A stretch of DNA of 64,000 nucleotides from Piscinibacter sp. (GTDB taxonomy: Bacteria > Pseudomonadota > Gammaproteobacteria > Burkholderiales > Burkholderiaceae_C), in NCBI GenBank assembly GCA_016706565.1, contig JADJJI010000015.1:310001-374000 (forward strand), written 5' to 3'. Of this stretch, positions 1 through 9,240 are shown one piece after another. Numbering within the stretch: position 1 is the stretch's first letter; the number at the start of each line of letters is the position of its first letter. Below the pieces are notes generated by a model. That model worked only from the letters and a program-made list of their open reading frames with translations. It was not told where the DNA came from and did not search any database. Made by a program: the position numbers and the translations under genes.

Positions 1-306
1 ACCGGCCGGGTTGTGGCCGGTGTGGTGCTCGGGTTTCGGCCCCGACAGCGAGCGCAGGTAGGCGAGCACCGCACTCGGGCCGCGCACGAAGCTCGAGAAG
101 CGTGCATAGCGCGTGCCCAGCAGGCCCCAGACGATGCGGAAGGCGACCAGCGCCGCCATCGTGTAGCCCAGCGTCACGTGGACCAGGCGCCAGTGCTCCG
201 ACTCGGCAGTCAGCCAGGCGCCGGCGAAGCACAGCACCAGCAGCCAGTGGAAGAGGCGCACGGGCAGGTCCCAGACCAGGGTGGACGATCGTGTCTCGGT
301 GTTCAT
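1..306 (-). CDS. cytochrome b561-type membrane protein (partial, C-terminus off the window)
   Basis: The visible 102 residues form the N-terminal part of a di-haem membrane cytochrome b of the Ni,Fe-hydrogenase/b561 family, an electron carrier of the inner membrane. A hydrophobic helix starts near residue 10 and contains the LFHW histidine motif. A second histidine (HVTLGY) and an FRIVWG stretch follow, as is typical of the family. The ATG at 306 is preceded by GGAG. It is the last gene of a leftward unit after the diheme cytochrome c and the SHP protein, so it probably exchanges electrons with them. The gene runs off the left edge, so its length and later haem ligands cannot be checked. Confidence 0.8.
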   Translation of the reverse strand, partial: MNTETRSSTLVWDLPVRLFHWLLVLCFAGAWLTAESEHWRLVHVTLGYTMAALVAFRIVWGLLGTRYARFSSFVRGPSAVLAYLRSLSGPKPEHHTGHNPAG

Positions 307-327
307 GAGGTTCTCCGGTGCGCGCGC

Positions 328-795
328 TCAGCGCGGGATGCGGATACTTTGTTCGTCGTACATGCCTTGGGCCGCGCCCTCGTGGCAGGCGCTGCAGTTG
401 GCCGCGCTCTTGATCGAGGCGCGCTTCCAGGCGGCGGCCGGCACCTCGCGGTGCTCGCGCACGAACCAGTCGCCGCGCGTGATGCGGTCTTCCGGCGGCG
501 CGGTGCGCGCGCGCTTGCCGCTGCCGGCGTAGGCGGTGAGCCACACGTTCAAGGCCTTCTGCGTGGCCGCATCGACCGAGGCGTCGGTGCCGAAGTGGCG
601 CGGCAGGTCGGTCATCAGCCGCTGCCACGACTCGGCGGGCAGCAGGCCCGGCGGGAAGGGTGCGTGGCAGGAGCCGCATTCCTGCACGTACATCGGCAGC
701 AGGGCGACGCTGCGGCCGTGGTCACCGGCGTGGGCGGGGGCTTGGGCGAGGGCGGCCAGCGCGAGCGCAGCCAGCAGCGGGAGCTTGTTCTTCAT
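328..795 (-). CDS. diheme cytochrome c (DHC family)
   Basis: 155-residue periplasmic c-type cytochrome with a signal peptide (MKNKLPLLAALALAALAQ, cleavage near AHA) and two CXXCH haem sites, CGSCH early and CSACH near the C-terminus. The internal ATG at 795 is chosen because the signal peptide begins there and GGAG lies just upstream; the longer frame adds only an arginine-rich leader. It resembles the DHC partner of sphaeroides haem protein (SHP) in Rhodobacter. Here it sits between the SHP-like gene and the cytochrome b gene, the same three-gene arrangement. The role is probably electron transfer between membrane cytochrome b and SHP. Confidence 0.82.
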   Translation of the reverse strand: MKNKLPLLAALALAALAQAPAHAGDHGRSVALLPMYVQECGSCHAPFPPGLLPAESWQRLMTDLPRHFGTDASVDAATQKALNVWLTAYAGSGKRARTAPPEDRITRGDWFVREHREVPAAAWKRASIKSAANCSACHEGAAQGMYDEQSIRIPR

Positions 796-815
796 CGATG
801 TTCTCCGTGGGGCGC

Positions 816-1205
816 TCAAGGCTTGAGCGTCATCAGCCAGGCCAGCACGTCGGCCTTCTCGCCGGCGCTGCACTCGCGGCCGAGCACGTCATTGCAGTTG
901 CGGCGGAACCACTTCTCGGTCTTGGCCGGATCGGCGAATCGCTCTGCATTGGCCGCCGGCGCGAGCGGCTGGATGGCCTTGCCGGTGGAGGCGTGCTTGC
1001 CGGTGCCGGTCGGCGTGCTGCCGTGGCAGGACGAGCAGCTCCACTCCTTGGTGCCGGTGGTGGTGAACAGCTTCTGGCCGCGCGCGGGGTCGGCGGCCGT
1101 CTTGGCGGCGGCGGTGTAGCCGGCCAATTGCTCGGACGGCGTGGCGGCGTGGGCGGCGCCGGCCAGGGCCAGCGCGGCGGTGAGGATCGACAGTCTTCGG
1201 TGCAT
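816..1205 (-). CDS. SHP-like class I cytochrome c (DUF1924)
   Basis: 129-residue secreted monohaem cytochrome: signal peptide from MHRRLSILTAALALAG, then a single CXXCH (CSSCHG) about 40 residues into the mature part. The C-terminal region with paired cysteines (around NRNCNDVLGRECS) matches the oxygen-binding sphaeroides haem protein family, DUF1924. ATG 1205 has AAGGAG seven bases upstream, better than the start eight codons earlier. It is the first gene of the leftward SHP-DHC-cytochrome b unit. SHP proteins bind O2 or NO at an open haem site in the reduced state; the physiological role is unsettled. Confidence 0.8.
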   Translation of the reverse strand: MHRRLSILTAALALAGAAHAATPSEQLAGYTAAAKTAADPARGQKLFTTTGTKEWSCSSCHGSTPTGTGKHASTGKAIQPLAPAANAERFADPAKTEKWFRRNCNDVLGRECSAGEKADVLAWLMTLKP

Positions 1206-1299
1206 GGCAACTCTCCTTGGAGTCGCCATGGTCCCGCCGGGGGGTTAAGAAAGTCTTATCGGCCCCCGCCCCGCTCGGATTTCGCCCGGATCGACGCGA

Positions 1300-2493
1300 T
1301 CAGGCCATCACCGCGGCCATCGCCACCGCGGTGGCCTCGACGTTGCCAGTGTTCAGGCCCGCCACGCAGATGCGCCCCGAGCGCACCAGGTAGACCGCGA
1401 ATTCCTCGCGCAGCCGGTCGACCTGCGCGGCGCTCAGCCCCGTGTAGCTGAACATGCCGCGCTGGGTGAGGAAGTAGTCGAAGTTGCGCCGCGGCACCTT
1501 GGCGCTGATCACGCCGTGCAGCTTGCGGCGCATGGCCAGGATGCGTTCGCGCATCGCGGCGAGCTCGCCCTCCCACAGCGCGCGCAGCGCCGGGTCGGTG
1601 AGCACCCGCGCGACGATCTGCCCGCCGTGGATCGGCGGGCTCGAGTAGTTGCGCCGCACGGTGAACTTGAGCTGGCCGAGCACCAGCGCCGCCTGCGCCG
1701 CATCGGGGCAGACCACGCTGAGTGCGCCGCAGCGCTCGCCGTACACGCTCATGCTCTTCGAGAACGAGTTCGCGACGAAGAAGGACAGGCCCGCCGCGGC
1801 GAGGGCGCGCACCGCGTAGGCGTCTTCCTCGATGCCGTCACCGAAGCCCTGGTAGGCGAGGTCGAGGTAGGCGATCAGCTGGCGCTGCTTGAGCAGCGGG
1901 ATCAGCTCGTCCCACTGTGCGCGGGTGAGGTCCACGCCGGTCGGGTTGTGGCAGCAGGCGTGCAGCAGCACGATGCTCTTCGCCGGCAACGTGCGCAGCG
2001 CGGCCAGCATGTCGGCGAAGCGCACGCCGCCGGTGGCGGCGTCGTAGTACGGGTAGGTTTGCACCGCGATGCCGGCGCCCTCGAACATCGAGCGGTGGTT
2101 GTCCCAGGTCGGGTCGCTGACCCACACGCTGCTGCCGGGGAACCAGCGCGCGATGAAGTCGGCGCCGACCTTCAGGCCGCCCGAGGAGCCCACCGACTGG
2201 ATGGTGGCGATGCGTCCGCTCGTCACCGCCTCGTGTTTGTCGCCGAACAACAGCGACTGCACCGCGGTGCGGAAGTTGGCCGCGCCCTCGATCGGCAGGT
2301 AGGGTTTGGCACCGCCGGCCGCCACCACCTGCGCTTCGGCGCGCTTCACCGACTCGAGCACCGGGATGCGCCCGGCATCGTCGAAGTAGATGCCGATCGA
2401 CAGGTTGATCTTGTTCGGTCGCGGATCCTTCTGGAAATCCTCGTTGAGGCTGAGGATCGGATCGCCGGCAAAGGGTTCGATGTGGGAGAACAT
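1300..2493 (-). CDS. tyrB: aromatic/aspartate aminotransferase
   Basis: 397-residue class I PLP aminotransferase of the AspC/TyrB family, interconverting aspartate, tyrosine or phenylalanine with their 2-oxo acids. HNPTG lies at 182-186 and the Schiff-base lysine is K246 in [14 protein letters not shown]. Length and the N-terminal [11 protein letters not shown] motif are usual for the family. The start lies just upstream of the glutathione peroxidase stop (7-nt gap), so the two are probably cotranscribed. Substrate preference (TyrB or AspC) cannot be decided from sequence alone; TyrB is the common betaproteobacterial annotation. Confidence 0.85.
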   Translation of the reverse strand: MFSHIEPFAGDPILSLNEDFQKDPRPNKINLSIGIYFDDAGRIPVLESVKRAEAQVVAAGGAKPYLPIEGAANFRTAVQSLLFGDKHEAVTSGRIATIQSVGSSGGLKVGADFIARWFPGSSVWVSDPTWDNHRSMFEGAGIAVQTYPYYDAATGGVRFADMLAALRTLPAKSIVLLHACCHNPTGVDLTRAQWDELIPLLKQRQLIAYLDLAYQGFGDGIEEDAYAVRALAAAGLSFFVANSFSKSMSVYGERCGALSVVCPDAAQAALVLGQLKFTVRRNYSSPPIHGGQIVARVLTDPALRALWEGELAAMRERILAMRRKLHGVISAKVPRRNFDYFLTQRGMFSYTGLSAAQVDRLREEFAVYLVRSGRICVAGLNTGNVEATAVAMAAVMA

Positions 2494-2500
2494 GGGTGCG

Positions 2501-2992
2501 TCAGGCCGCCAGTGCGGCTTCGATGTCCTTGCGGAGGGATTCGGGGGCGTCGTTCGGGGCGTAGCGCTTGAGCACCGTGCCGTCGCGGCCGACGAGGAAC
2601 TTGGTGAAGTTCCACTTCACCGCCTGCGAGCCGAGCACGCCGCGCGCCTCGTTGGTGAGGAACTGCCACAGCGGGTGCGCCTTCGCGCCGTTGACCTGGA
2701 CCTTGGCCATCATCGGAAAGCTCACACCGTAGTTCAGCTGGCAGAACGACGCGATCTCGTCGTTGCTGCCCGGGTCCTGCGCGCCGAACTCGTTGCTCGG
2801 GAAGCCGACGATCACCAGGCCGCGCTCGCGGTAGTCCTTCCACAGCTGTTCGAGCCCGGCGAACTGCGGCGTGAAGCCGCAGGCGCTGGCGGTGTTGACG
2901 ATCAGCAGCACCTTGCCCTTCTGCGTCGACAGGTGCGCCGGCTGGCCGTCGATCGACAAGGCCTCGAAATCGTAGATGCTGCTGTGCGCCAT
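2501..2992 (-). CDS. glutathione peroxidase family protein
   Basis: 163-residue thioredoxin-fold peroxidase reducing hydroperoxides in the cytoplasm. The active-site cysteine is C38 in [11 protein letters not shown], where animal enzymes carry selenocysteine. The [18 protein letters not shown] block and the WNFTKFLV motif with the catalytic Trp/Asn are present. Start ATG 2992 gives the normal family length; the open frame continues upstream without homology. Bacterial members of this type often use thioredoxin rather than glutathione. It lies directly upstream of the aminotransferase gene on the same strand. Confidence 0.88.
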   Translation of the reverse strand: MAHSSIYDFEALSIDGQPAHLSTQKGKVLLIVNTASACGFTPQFAGLEQLWKDYRERGLVIVGFPSNEFGAQDPGSNDEIASFCQLNYGVSFPMMAKVQVNGAKAHPLWQFLTNEARGVLGSQAVKWNFTKFLVGRDGTVLKRYAPNDAPESLRKDIEAALAA

Positions 2993-3113
2993 CGGGTCCT
3001 CCGCTGCTGGAGCCGTGATGGTATCGCCGCCGTGAGGAATCACCGTGCAGAACCGGCAATCCCGAAAAGCGAGTGATTGACGGGAACCGCCCCGGGCCCA
3101 AAGATGCCCGACG

Positions 3114-4016
3114 ATGTCTGCTGCCGAGTTCACCGATACCTTCACCGTCGCCATCGAGGGCTTTTCTGCCGTCGAGCGCGAGGCGCTGGCGTCGGTCTTC
3201 CGCCTGGCGGCACAGCGCTCGCCGACCTTCCAGCGCGGAGAGGAAGCGGGCGTGAGTGATTTCCTGATCGCCGACGCCGACAGCGCCGCCGCCGTGGCCG
3301 CCGTGAAGCGCGGCCAGCGCCTGGGCGACACCGTTTTCATCGGAGCCAAGTCGCCCAGCGGTGCGAACGCCTGGCTGCCCCGGCCGATCGACCCGGCGCA
3401 CGTGCTGCGCGAGCTCGAGGTGCTGGTCGAGTTGCGCCTGAGCCTGCCCGACCCGCCCAGCGAAATGATGCCGCTCGGCCCGGTCGAACACGCCGAAGCC
3501 CCGCCTGCGCCGCGGCCGGCAGACGTGGCGGCCGCGCCGCGCGTGGAGCGACGCCGGCGCCCCCGGCCGCCCAAGCCCGCCTGGCCCGGCGGTGGCGGCC
3601 GCGAGGTGCTGCTGGTCGAAGACAGCGCCATCGCACGACAGTTCCTCAAGCGCCGGCTCTATCACCTCGGCTACAAGGTCCACGAATGCGCCTCGGGCGA
3701 AGCAGCGCTGGAGATCCTGTCCAAGCGCACCTTCGGCATGGCCTTCCTCGACATCGTGCTCGGCCCGCCGGGCAGCATCGACGGGCTGCAACTGTGCCAG
3801 CGACTCAAGCAGCGCGGAGCCCATGCGGCGGGCCTGCGCACCGTGGTGGTCATGGTCACCGGGCTGGACGGCGCCACCGACCGCGTGCGCGGCTCATTGG
3901 CCGGCTGCGATGCCTACCTGACCAAGCCGCTGCACGAGGCCGAGTTCATCGCCGCGCTGCAGCAGGTCGACCCCGAGTTCGTCTGGGAAAGCGTCGCCGC
4001 GCCGGCCTCAGTGTGA
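3114..4016 (+). CDS. response regulator with degenerate N-terminal receiver-like domain
   Basis: 300 residues. The C-terminal half (about 163-290) is a complete CheY-like receiver: acidic pair E169/D170, phospho-acceptor D213 (FLDIVLG), T249 and K271 (YLTKPL). The first 115 residues also read as an alpha/beta receiver-like fold (DFLIADADSA...FIGAKS...WLPRPID) but lack a clear phospho-acceptor. A Pro/Arg-rich linker (120-160) joins the halves. No DNA-binding or enzymatic output domain is visible, so it probably acts by protein contact or as a phosphate sink. No kinase is adjacent. It ends convergent to, and overlaps by 9 nt, the EamA transporter gene. Confidence 0.78.
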   Translation: MSAAEFTDTFTVAIEGFSAVEREALASVFRLAAQRSPTFQRGEEAGVSDFLIADADSAAAVAAVKRGQRLGDTVFIGAKSPSGANAWLPRPIDPAHVLRELEVLVELRLSLPDPPSEMMPLGPVEHAEAPPAPRPADVAAAPRVERRRRPRPPKPAWPGGGGREVLLVEDSAIARQFLKRRLYHLGYKVHECASGEAALEILSKRTFGMAFLDIVLGPPGSIDGLQLCQRLKQRGAHAAGLRTVVVMVTGLDGATDRVRGSLAGCDAYLTKPLHEAEFIAALQQVDPEFVWESVAAPASV

Positions 4017-4922
4017 GGCGTCCGGCGCACTGCCGAGCGTCGACATCAAGGCCGCCAGCAGGATCAGCGCTCCGCCGGCGAGCAGCTGCGCCGTGAGGCT
4101 GCCGCCGCCGAGCAGCAGCGCCGAGACCGAGGCGAACAGGATCTCCGTGAGCATCACCACCGAGGTCACGTTGGCCGGCAAGCGCGCTGCACCGTACTGC
4201 AAGGCCATGTTGCCGAACAGGAACAGCACCGCCAGCGCGAACACGCCCGCCAGCCAGGCCGGCTGAGGCGCCGGCAGCCAGGGCGCGGTGCCGGCGCTCG
4301 CCAGCCCGAGCGCCAGCACACCGGCCACCCCCATGCCGCCGGCGAACATCGCCAGCGCGCGGCCTTCTTCGGGCCGGTGGGCCTCGCGGCGCAGCATCAC
4401 GTTGTTCAGCGCGAAGCTGAAGCCGCCGATCACGCCCAGCCAGTCGGGCAGCGAGCGCGGCAGCGGCAGGGCGTCCCAGCCGCTGCGTTCGGCCGGCCAC
4501 AGCACGATGGCCGCGCCGGCCAGGGCGATCAGCACGCGCACGCCGGCCAGCCGGGTCAGCGGCTCGTTGAGCAACGCCCGCGCCAGCAGCACCGCCCACA
4601 GCGGCATCAGGTAGAACAGCAGCACCACGCGCACCACGTCGCCGATGGTCACCGCCCAGTTGAAGGCGGCGTTGGTGGTGCCCGAGGCCAGCACCAGCAC
4701 CCACAGCGCCGGCGTGTGCAGCAACTGCCTCAGCGCCCGCGGGCGCAGCAGCAGGATCACCGCCACGGCCATGCCGTAGATCAAGACGGTGGCCCACAGC
4801 GGGTGCAGGCCACGCGCCTCGAGCTGCCGGAAGGCCCACCACGAAGTGCCCCAGACGAAGGCGTTGACGACGAGGGCGAGGGCGGGCCAGACGGAGGTGG
4901 TGCGGGGCAGGACGGCGGACAT
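4008..4922 (-). CDS. EamA/DMT-family transporter
   Basis: 304-residue inner-membrane protein with about ten hydrophobic helices arranged as two EamA repeats, the drug/metabolite transporter fold. The substrate is unknown; relatives export amino acids, nucleobase derivatives or drugs. ATG 4922 is preferred because hydrophobic sequence starts soon after it (VWPALALVVNAFVWG). The frame opens 57 nt earlier with a basic, unconserved leader. The gene is convergent with the response regulator and divergent from the SGNH hydrolase gene. Confidence 0.82.
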   Translation of the reverse strand: MSAVLPRTTSVWPALALVVNAFVWGTSWWAFRQLEARGLHPLWATVLIYGMAVAVILLLRPRALRQLLHTPALWVLVLASGTTNAAFNWAVTIGDVVRVVLLFYLMPLWAVLLARALLNEPLTRLAGVRVLIALAGAAIVLWPAERSGWDALPLPRSLPDWLGVIGGFSFALNNVMLRREAHRPEEGRALAMFAGGMGVAGVLALGLASAGTAPWLPAPQPAWLAGVFALAVLFLFGNMALQYGAARLPANVTSVVMLTEILFASVSALLLGGGSLTAQLLAGGALILLAALMSTLGSAPDASH

Positions 4923-5018
4923 CCGGCCGATTCTCGCCGCAGCCGTCTCCCCAGCTTGTCGGCTTGCCGCGGCGCCCATGCAGCGCTAACGTGCGCCGGC
5001 ACACCCCAGGAGGACACC

Positions 5019-5912
5019 ATGAACAAGCTGAAGATCTACCCGCCCTCGAGCCTGAACAGCCCCGACCTGATGCCGCCGTTCAGCGAGTTCGGCTACCGAT
5101 TCCTCGCCGAGGGGGATTCATGGTTCACGGTCGGCGCCTTGAACCCGCTGAAGAACTCCAACCTGCTGTTCGAAATGCGCTTCGCCCAGACCGGCTGCGT
5201 GATCAACTGCGCGACGCCCGGCGACACGCTGAACCACATGTCGGAGCTCAACAGCGACCCGGACTTCATCGACTTGCTCACCGGTAGGCGCGCCCGCGTG
5301 TGGGACGGTCTGCTGCTGTCCTGCGGCGGCAACGACCTGATCGACGCGCTGGGCGTTCGCGGGCCGGGCGTGCCGCTCGCCAAGCGCCTGCTGCGCGAGG
5401 CCGCGGAGTGGGGCGATGCCTCGCAAGGTGCCGCGCGCTACCTCAGCGACGCCGGCTGGCAGACCTTCAGCACCTACCTGAAGGCGAACCTCAAGCACAT
5501 GGTCGGGCTGCGCGATGCCGGCCCGTCGCGCGGAGCGCCCATGTTCCTGCACGGCTATGCCGTGCCGATGCCGCGGCCGGCCCCCGCCGAACTGGGCATC
5601 GGACCCTGGCTGTACCCCTCGGTGCAGGCCTATGCGGTCCCCGAAGCCGACTACGAGGCCGTGGCCGCACTGCTGATCCGGCGGCTGGCGGCGCTGCTCG
5701 CGGAATGCGCGGCCGATGCGGCGAACTTCCCCAACCTGCACTTCTTCGACACCACGTTGATTCCGATCCAGGCGGCCGCGAAGGGCAGCAGCGGCGAGAG
5801 TGGCAGCTGGATCAACGAAATCCACCTGAATCGCCAGGGCTGCTCGGCGCTGGCGGTGCCGTGGGCGGCGGCGATCGAGAAGGTGATCCGCGCGGAGCGC
5901 GGGGACGACTGA
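5019..5912 (+). CDS. SGNH/GDSL-type hydrolase
   Basis: 297 residues. Block I reads EGDSWF with Ser34 as nucleophile, block III reads GGND (103-106), and a late INEIHLN supplies the histidine of block V. Together these support an SGNH esterase/lipase or acyl hydrolase. No signal peptide is seen, so it is probably cytoplasmic. ATG 5019 has a strong AGGAGG five bases upstream. It stands alone between divergent and convergent neighbours. The natural substrate cannot be inferred. Confidence 0.75.
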   Translation: MNKLKIYPPSSLNSPDLMPPFSEFGYRFLAEGDSWFTVGALNPLKNSNLLFEMRFAQTGCVINCATPGDTLNHMSELNSDPDFIDLLTGRRARVWDGLLLSCGGNDLIDALGVRGPGVPLAKRLLREAAEWGDASQGAARYLSDAGWQTFSTYLKANLKHMVGLRDAGPSRGAPMFLHGYAVPMPRPAPAELGIGPWLYPSVQAYAVPEADYEAVAALLIRRLAALLAECAADAANFPNLHFFDTTLIPIQAAAKGSSGESGSWINEIHLNRQGCSALAVPWAAAIEKVIRAERGDD

Positions 5913-5986
5913 GCGTTCGGTGCCAGTGGCTGCGGCTCACGTAGCCTGCGGCCACATGACCCTTCGCCGCAAGCATTGACCCCAGG

Positions 5987-7264
5987 TCAATGCTTGTCGG
6001 TCCGCGCGATGGCCAGCAGGTGATCCAGCTCGTCCTTGTGCACGATGCAGTTCGAGCGGTGCCAGCGGCGGATCAGCCACATCGTGACCGCCACGACCAG
6101 GCCGAAGATGGTGATCGAACCGAAGGCGGACATGCCGAACTTGGTCATGCCGGCATAGAACGCGCCCAGGCCGAGGATGCAGGCCTGCTCGTTGAAGTTC
6201 TGCACCGCGATCGAGCGCCCGGCACCCATCAGGTTGTGGCCGCGGTGCTGCAGCAGCGCGTTCATCGGCACGACCAGGAAGCCGCCGAAAGCGCCCAGCA
6301 GCATCAGGAACGGCGCGGCCGCCCACACGTTGGTGATGAAGTTCAACCCGATCACCAGCAGGCCCATCGCGATGCCCAGCGGGATCACGCCGGTGGCCTG
6401 GTCGAGCCGGCAACGCATCGACGCGACGATCGCGCCGGCGGCCGTGCCGATGGCCACCACGCCCACCAGCGACGAGGCCTGCGTGGTGCCGTAGCCCAGC
6501 GCGGCTGCGGCCCAGGCGAACACGATCACGCGCAGGTTGCCCGAGACGCCCCAGAACAGCGTGGTCGTGGCCAGCGAGATCTGGCCGAGCTTGTCGCTCC
6601 ACAGGCGCGCGTTGCAGTTGGAGAAGTCGCGCACCAGCGCGCCGACGTTGCCCGACAGCACCTGCAGCGGCGCCTCGGTGCGCGGGATCTTCAGGTTGAA
6701 CAGCGCCGCCGCGACGTAGAGGAAGACGATCAACGAGATGGCGGCTTCAGGCGCCGTGTCGATGCTGGTGTCGATCAGCGGCAAATTGAAGGCGAGCAGG
6801 TGGGCAGCGATGTTCTTGCCCACCAGCTGGCCGCCGAGCAGGATGCCGAAGATGATCGACAGGATCGTCAGGCCCTCGATCCAGCCATTGGCCTTGACGA
6901 GCTGCGAGGCCGGCAGCAGCTCGGTGAGGATGCCGTATTTGGCCGGCGAATAGGCGGCCGCGCCGAGGCCGACGATGGCGTAGGCGAGCAGCGGGTGGCC
7001 GCCGAACAGCATCAGCAGGCAGCCCACCACCTTGATGGCGTTCGAGATGAACATCACCTTGCCCTTGGGCACCGCGTCGGCGAACGCGCCGACGAATGGC
7101 GCGAGGATCACGTAGAACAACGCGAACATCGGCGACAGCGCCGGCACATGCCATGCCGGTGCGCCGGAGCTCTTCAGCAGTTCGATGGCCGCCACCAGCA
7201 AAGCGTTGTCGGCCAGCGAGCTGAAGAACTGCGCCGACATGATGGTGTAGAAGCCGCGTTTCAT
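5987..7264 (-). CDS. lplT: lysophospholipid transporter LplT
   Basis: 425-residue major-facilitator protein with twelve predicted helices, closely LplT-like along its whole length (start MKRGFYTIMSAQFFSSLADNA; SPAKYGILTELLP). LplT flips lysophospholipids across the inner membrane for re-acylation. In enterobacteria it is linked to aas, which is not adjacent here. The region between lplT and alr (7265-7396) is a shared divergent promoter region, with a TATAAA-like hexamer near 7325 on the lplT strand. Confidence 0.88.
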   Translation of the reverse strand: MKRGFYTIMSAQFFSSLADNALLVAAIELLKSSGAPAWHVPALSPMFALFYVILAPFVGAFADAVPKGKVMFISNAIKVVGCLLMLFGGHPLLAYAIVGLGAAAYSPAKYGILTELLPASQLVKANGWIEGLTILSIIFGILLGGQLVGKNIAAHLLAFNLPLIDTSIDTAPEAAISLIVFLYVAAALFNLKIPRTEAPLQVLSGNVGALVRDFSNCNARLWSDKLGQISLATTTLFWGVSGNLRVIVFAWAAAALGYGTTQASSLVGVVAIGTAAGAIVASMRCRLDQATGVIPLGIAMGLLVIGLNFITNVWAAAPFLMLLGAFGGFLVVPMNALLQHRGHNLMGAGRSIAVQNFNEQACILGLGAFYAGMTKFGMSAFGSITIFGLVVAVTMWLIRRWHRSNCIVHKDELDHLLAIARTDKH

Positions 7265-7396
7265 TCGCTCCGTTGCACGCGCGCGCGGCCCGGGGATGCG
7301 GGGGACTTCGGCGGCGCCGGTTTATAGCACGCGGCCCCGTCACTTCTGCCCGCGGGGGAACCCCCGGTCCGACCGCGCTGGCAGAATCGGCGCACC

Positions 7397-8503
7397 ATGC
7401 CCAGACCGATCGAAGCGCTCATCCACACCGAGGCGCTGGCGCACAACCTGCGCCGCGCACGCCAGGCCGCGCCGCAGTCGCGCGTGTGGGCGGTGGTCAA
7501 GGCCGACGCCTACGGCCATGGAATCGAACGCGCCTACGCGGGGCTGTCGGGCGCCGATGGTTTTGCGCTGCTCGACCTCGACGAGGCGCAGCGCGTTCGC
7601 ACGCTGGGCTGGCGCGGCCCGATCCTGCTGCTGGAGGGCTGCTTCGAGCCGCGCGACCTGGAGCTGTGCTCGCGCCTGGACCTGTGGCACACCGTGCACC
7701 ACGAGGCGCAGATCGACATGCTGGCGGCGCACAAGACGAACGCGCCGCACCGCGTCTTCCTGAAGATGAACAGCGGCATGAACCGCCTCGGCTTCCGCCC
7801 CTCGGCCTACCGCGGCGCGTGGCAGCGGCTGTCGGGCCTCACGCAGGTCGACGAGATCACGCTGATGACGCATTTCGCCGATGCCGACGGCCCCGGTGGC
7901 GTGGCGGCGCAGATGGCCGCCTTCGAGGCCGCCACGCGTGAACTGCCCGGCGAGCGCTCGCTGAGCAACAGCGCGGCCACGCTGCGCTTCGCCGGCGGGC
8001 AGGGCGAGGGAGCGCTGGTCGCCGCCGACTGGGTGCGCCCGGGCATCATGGTCTACGGCTCGGCGCCCGATTACCCGGCGCACGACGCCGCGGGCTGGGT
8101 CCTGCAGCCGGCGATGACGCTGCGCGCGAAGCTGATCGCCCTGCAATCGCTGCAGCCGGGCGATCGCGTCGGCTACAGCGGGGCCTTCACGGCCGAGGCG
8201 CCGATGCGCATCGGCGTGGTGGCCTGCGGGTATGCCGACGGCTACCCGCGGGTGGCACCCACCGGCACGCCGGTGCTCGTGAACGGCGTGCGCACGCGCA
8301 CCGTCGGCCGCGTCTCGATGGACATGATCACCGTCGACCTCACGCCCGTGCCCGAGGCCACGCTCGGCGCCGAGGTCACGCTGTGGGGCCGCGGCCCGAA
8401 CGGCAGCCTGCTGGGCATCGACGAAGTGGCACGATCGGCGGGCACGGTGGGCTACGAGCTGATGTGCGCGCTCGCCCGGCGCGTGCCGGTGAGCGTGGTG
8501 TGA
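7397..8503 (+). CDS. alr: alanine racemase
   Basis: 368-residue fold-III PLP enzyme making D-alanine for peptidoglycan. The PLP lysine is K35 in [10 protein letters not shown], and the second catalytic base is the tyrosine in [11 protein letters not shown]. The motifs NSGMNRLGF and GRVSMDM are conserved. The stop codon overlaps the GTG start of the next gene (GTGA), implying translational coupling. Whether it is the biosynthetic Alr or a catabolic DadX cannot be told; no dadA is nearby. Confidence 0.92.
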   Translation: MPRPIEALIHTEALAHNLRRARQAAPQSRVWAVVKADAYGHGIERAYAGLSGADGFALLDLDEAQRVRTLGWRGPILLLEGCFEPRDLELCSRLDLWHTVHHEAQIDMLAAHKTNAPHRVFLKMNSGMNRLGFRPSAYRGAWQRLSGLTQVDEITLMTHFADADGPGGVAAQMAAFEAATRELPGERSLSNSAATLRFAGGQGEGALVAADWVRPGIMVYGSAPDYPAHDAAGWVLQPAMTLRAKLIALQSLQPGDRVGYSGAFTAEAPMRIGVVACGYADGYPRVAPTGTPVLVNGVRTRTVGRVSMDMITVDLTPVPEATLGAEVTLWGRGPNGSLLGIDEVARSAGTVGYELMCALARRVPVSVV

Positions 8504-9240
8504 GCGTGGTGGTGAGACGAGAGCGCGACGACCCCCTGCACTTCGAACGCGGCGTGCGCGCCGACCTTCGGCAGCGCCGCTGGCTGCGCGTCCATGCCTT
8601 CCTGCTCGGCAGCCTGTGTTTCCTCGCCTGCTGGGGCCTGTCGGCGGCGCTGATGCGCGCCGGCGTCGGCAGCCTCGCGCTGCGCTGGTCGGTCGCGCTG
8701 GCCGGCGGCTATCTCGTCTTCCTCGCGCTGCTGTGGCTGTGGTGCCGCTGGCTGCTCTCGCGCGCCGAGGCCGACGGCGACTGGCCGCTGGACGACGCGC
8801 TGGAGCTGGTCCCGTCACGCCGCGGCGGCGGCGGCGTGGAATGCGGCGACAGCGGCCTGGAGGCCGGCGACATCGCTCAGGGCACGCTCGAGCTGGCCGG
8901 CTCGGCCGACGAGGGCCTGGCCGTGGCGGTGCCGCTGGCTCTCGTGCTGGGCATCGCGGCGCTGATCGCCAGCGCACTGAGCGTCGCGGTGTTCGGCCTG
9001 TTCGGCGTCGAGGTGCTGCTCGGCGTGGCGGTGGAGATCGCCTTCGCCTCGGCCGGCGGCGCGCTGGCCTTCCGTGCGCGCCGCGAGGGCTGGCTGCTGC
9101 ATGCGGCGGGCCGCACCTGGCGGCCGATGCTGATCCTGCTGGTGCTGGCGGCCGTGCTCGGCGTCGTGATCGATCGCTGGATGCCGCAGGCCGGCTCGCT
9201 GCCGCAGGCGGTGCGGCTGCTGCGCGGCGGCATGCCGTGA
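8500..9240 (+). CDS. hypothetical four-helix membrane protein
   Basis: 246 residues, not recognised as a named family. There are two hydrophobic segments at about 27-80 ([16 protein letters not shown] and [17 protein letters not shown]), a hydrophilic glycine-rich middle, then two or three more helices from about 145 to the end. It was placed by reading: GTG at 8500 overlaps the alr stop by four bases, and its own stop overlaps the arfB start in the same way. Inner membrane location is expected. The function is unknown; the coupling suggests coexpression with alr and arfB. Confidence 0.7.
   Translation: MSVVVRRERDDPLHFERGVRADLRQRRWLRVHAFLLGSLCFLACWGLSAALMRAGVGSLALRWSVALAGGYLVFLALLWLWCRWLLSRAEADGDWPLDDALELVPSRRGGGGVECGDSGLEAGDIAQGTLELAGSADEGLAVAVPLALVLGIAALIASALSVAVFGLFGVEVLLGVAVEIAFASAGGALAFRARREGWLLHAAGRTWRPMLILLVLAAVLGVVIDRWMPQAGSLPQAVRLLRGGMP

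Noticed and set aside
13-1119. Long rightward open frames across the first kilobase and opposite most genes
   Set aside because: They are Arg/Ala/Gln-rich mirror frames of genes on the other strand, common in high-GC DNA, with no family motif or ribosome site.
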